This document shows positions 5,582-5,909 of a stretch of 5,909 bases of DNA, in pieces. A program made the translations under genes and the position numbers. The notes below the pieces were generated by a model. That model did not search any database. It was not told the DNA's origin and worked only from the letters and a program-made list of their open reading frames with translations. Positions within the stretch are counted from its first letter, which is position 1. Each line of letters starts with the position of its first letter. Location of the stretch: NCBI GenBank assembly GCA_039798005.1, contig JBDKGV010000218.1, positions 1-5,909 of the forward strand, written 5' to 3'. This stretch comes from JBDKGV01 sp039798005 (lineage in GTDB: Bacteria > Fibrobacterota > Fibrobacteria > UBA5070).

Positions 5582-5909
5582 ATGACCTCGATGACCGACC
5601 AGTCTGTTCGCAAGAAACAGCCCCTTGCGCTCTTTGATTTCGATGACACCATCTCAATCGGAGATACCATGTTGCATTGGCAGCGGTGGTATCTCCACAA
5701 ACGACGCGTTCGCTGGATCCTCCCTTGGATCTGGGGAGGATGCGCACTCAAGGCGATGGGCCGTTCACGCCTGTGGTTCAAGCGCTTTTACATGGCCACC
5801 TCGAACCGCGAGACGGAGTCATCCCGCGAAAACCTGGTCCGGGAGTTCCGGCGCGAGCTTTTGAGTCAGATCGTATATCCGGAACTCGTCGAACGGGCTT
5901 GGCTGCACC
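5582..5909 (+). CDS. HAD-superfamily phosphatase, PgpC/HAD-IB-like (3' truncated)
   Basis: The first 109 residues are present and the gene runs off the right edge. LALFDFDDTIS at residues 15-25 is HAD motif I, with Asp19 as the nucleophile and Asp21 as the general acid. It is followed by a Trp- and Arg-rich helical cap (LHWQRWYLHKRRVRW, then ILPWIWGGCALKAMG, residues 31-60). This layout resembles the HAD-IB group, including E. coli phosphatidylglycerophosphatase C, whose cap begins with a hydrophobic helical stretch of the same kind; relatives include phosphoserine phosphatase-like enzymes. A phospholipid substrate at the membrane is therefore possible but not shown. Motifs II-IV lie beyond the window. 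An in-frame TGA at 5552 limits the 5' end. ATG 5582 and ATG 5591 are both possible and neither has a clear ribosome-binding site; GTG 5561 behind AGGG is spaced too closely to be preferred. Confidence 0.9.
   Translation, partial: MTSMTDQSVRKKQPLALFDFDDTISIGDTMLHWQRWYLHKRRVRWILPWIWGGCALKAMGRSRLWFKRFYMATSNRETESSRENLVREFRRELLSQIVYPELVERAWLH

Overview
The window carries about seven genes, mostly on the + strand. The organism is probably a Fibrobacterota-type or related Gram-negative bacterium. The grounds are moderately high GC, a large secreted protein ending in a type IX secretion (Por)-like C-terminal sorting domain, Shine-Dalgarno-led TTG starts, and tightly coupled housekeeping genes. This assignment is inference from style, not from a marker gene.

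Layout. Bases 2-145 may be the 3' tail of an unidentified + strand gene. Facing it on the - strand (447-175) is a small lipoprotein c-type cytochrome. A 131-base divergent region (448-578) leads into a compact + strand operon: xseA (579-1802), xseB (1799-2017) and ispA (2014-2883). Each junction is a 4-base ATGA overlap. The operon encodes both subunits of exonuclease VII and a farnesyl-diphosphate synthase, and closes with a strong intrinsic terminator (2902-2940). Next is a monocistronic gene (3068-3451) with its own promoter, ribosome-binding site and terminator. It encodes a 127-residue protein made of an N-terminal coiled coil, a short linker and a C-terminal winged helix, which suggests an abundant DNA-binding or nucleoid-associated protein. 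It is followed by a 639-residue secreted protein (3574-5493) with a signal peptide, a beta-rich module resembling a carbohydrate-binding module, a probable TIM-barrel glycosidase-like domain and a sorting tail. Beyond a GC-rich hairpin, a HAD-superfamily phosphatase (5582 onward) resembling the PgpC/HAD-IB group runs off the window end.

How they fit together. xseA-xseB-ispA is the widespread association of ExoVII with isoprenoid synthesis; dxs, often next in other bacteria, is absent here because a terminator follows ispA. The other genes look like independent transcription units. I see no defence system, CRISPR array, mobile element, tRNA or rRNA. The least ordinary items are the secreted glycosidase-like protein, the coiled-coil/winged-helix protein, and a possible relic of a second sorting domain just upstream of xseA.
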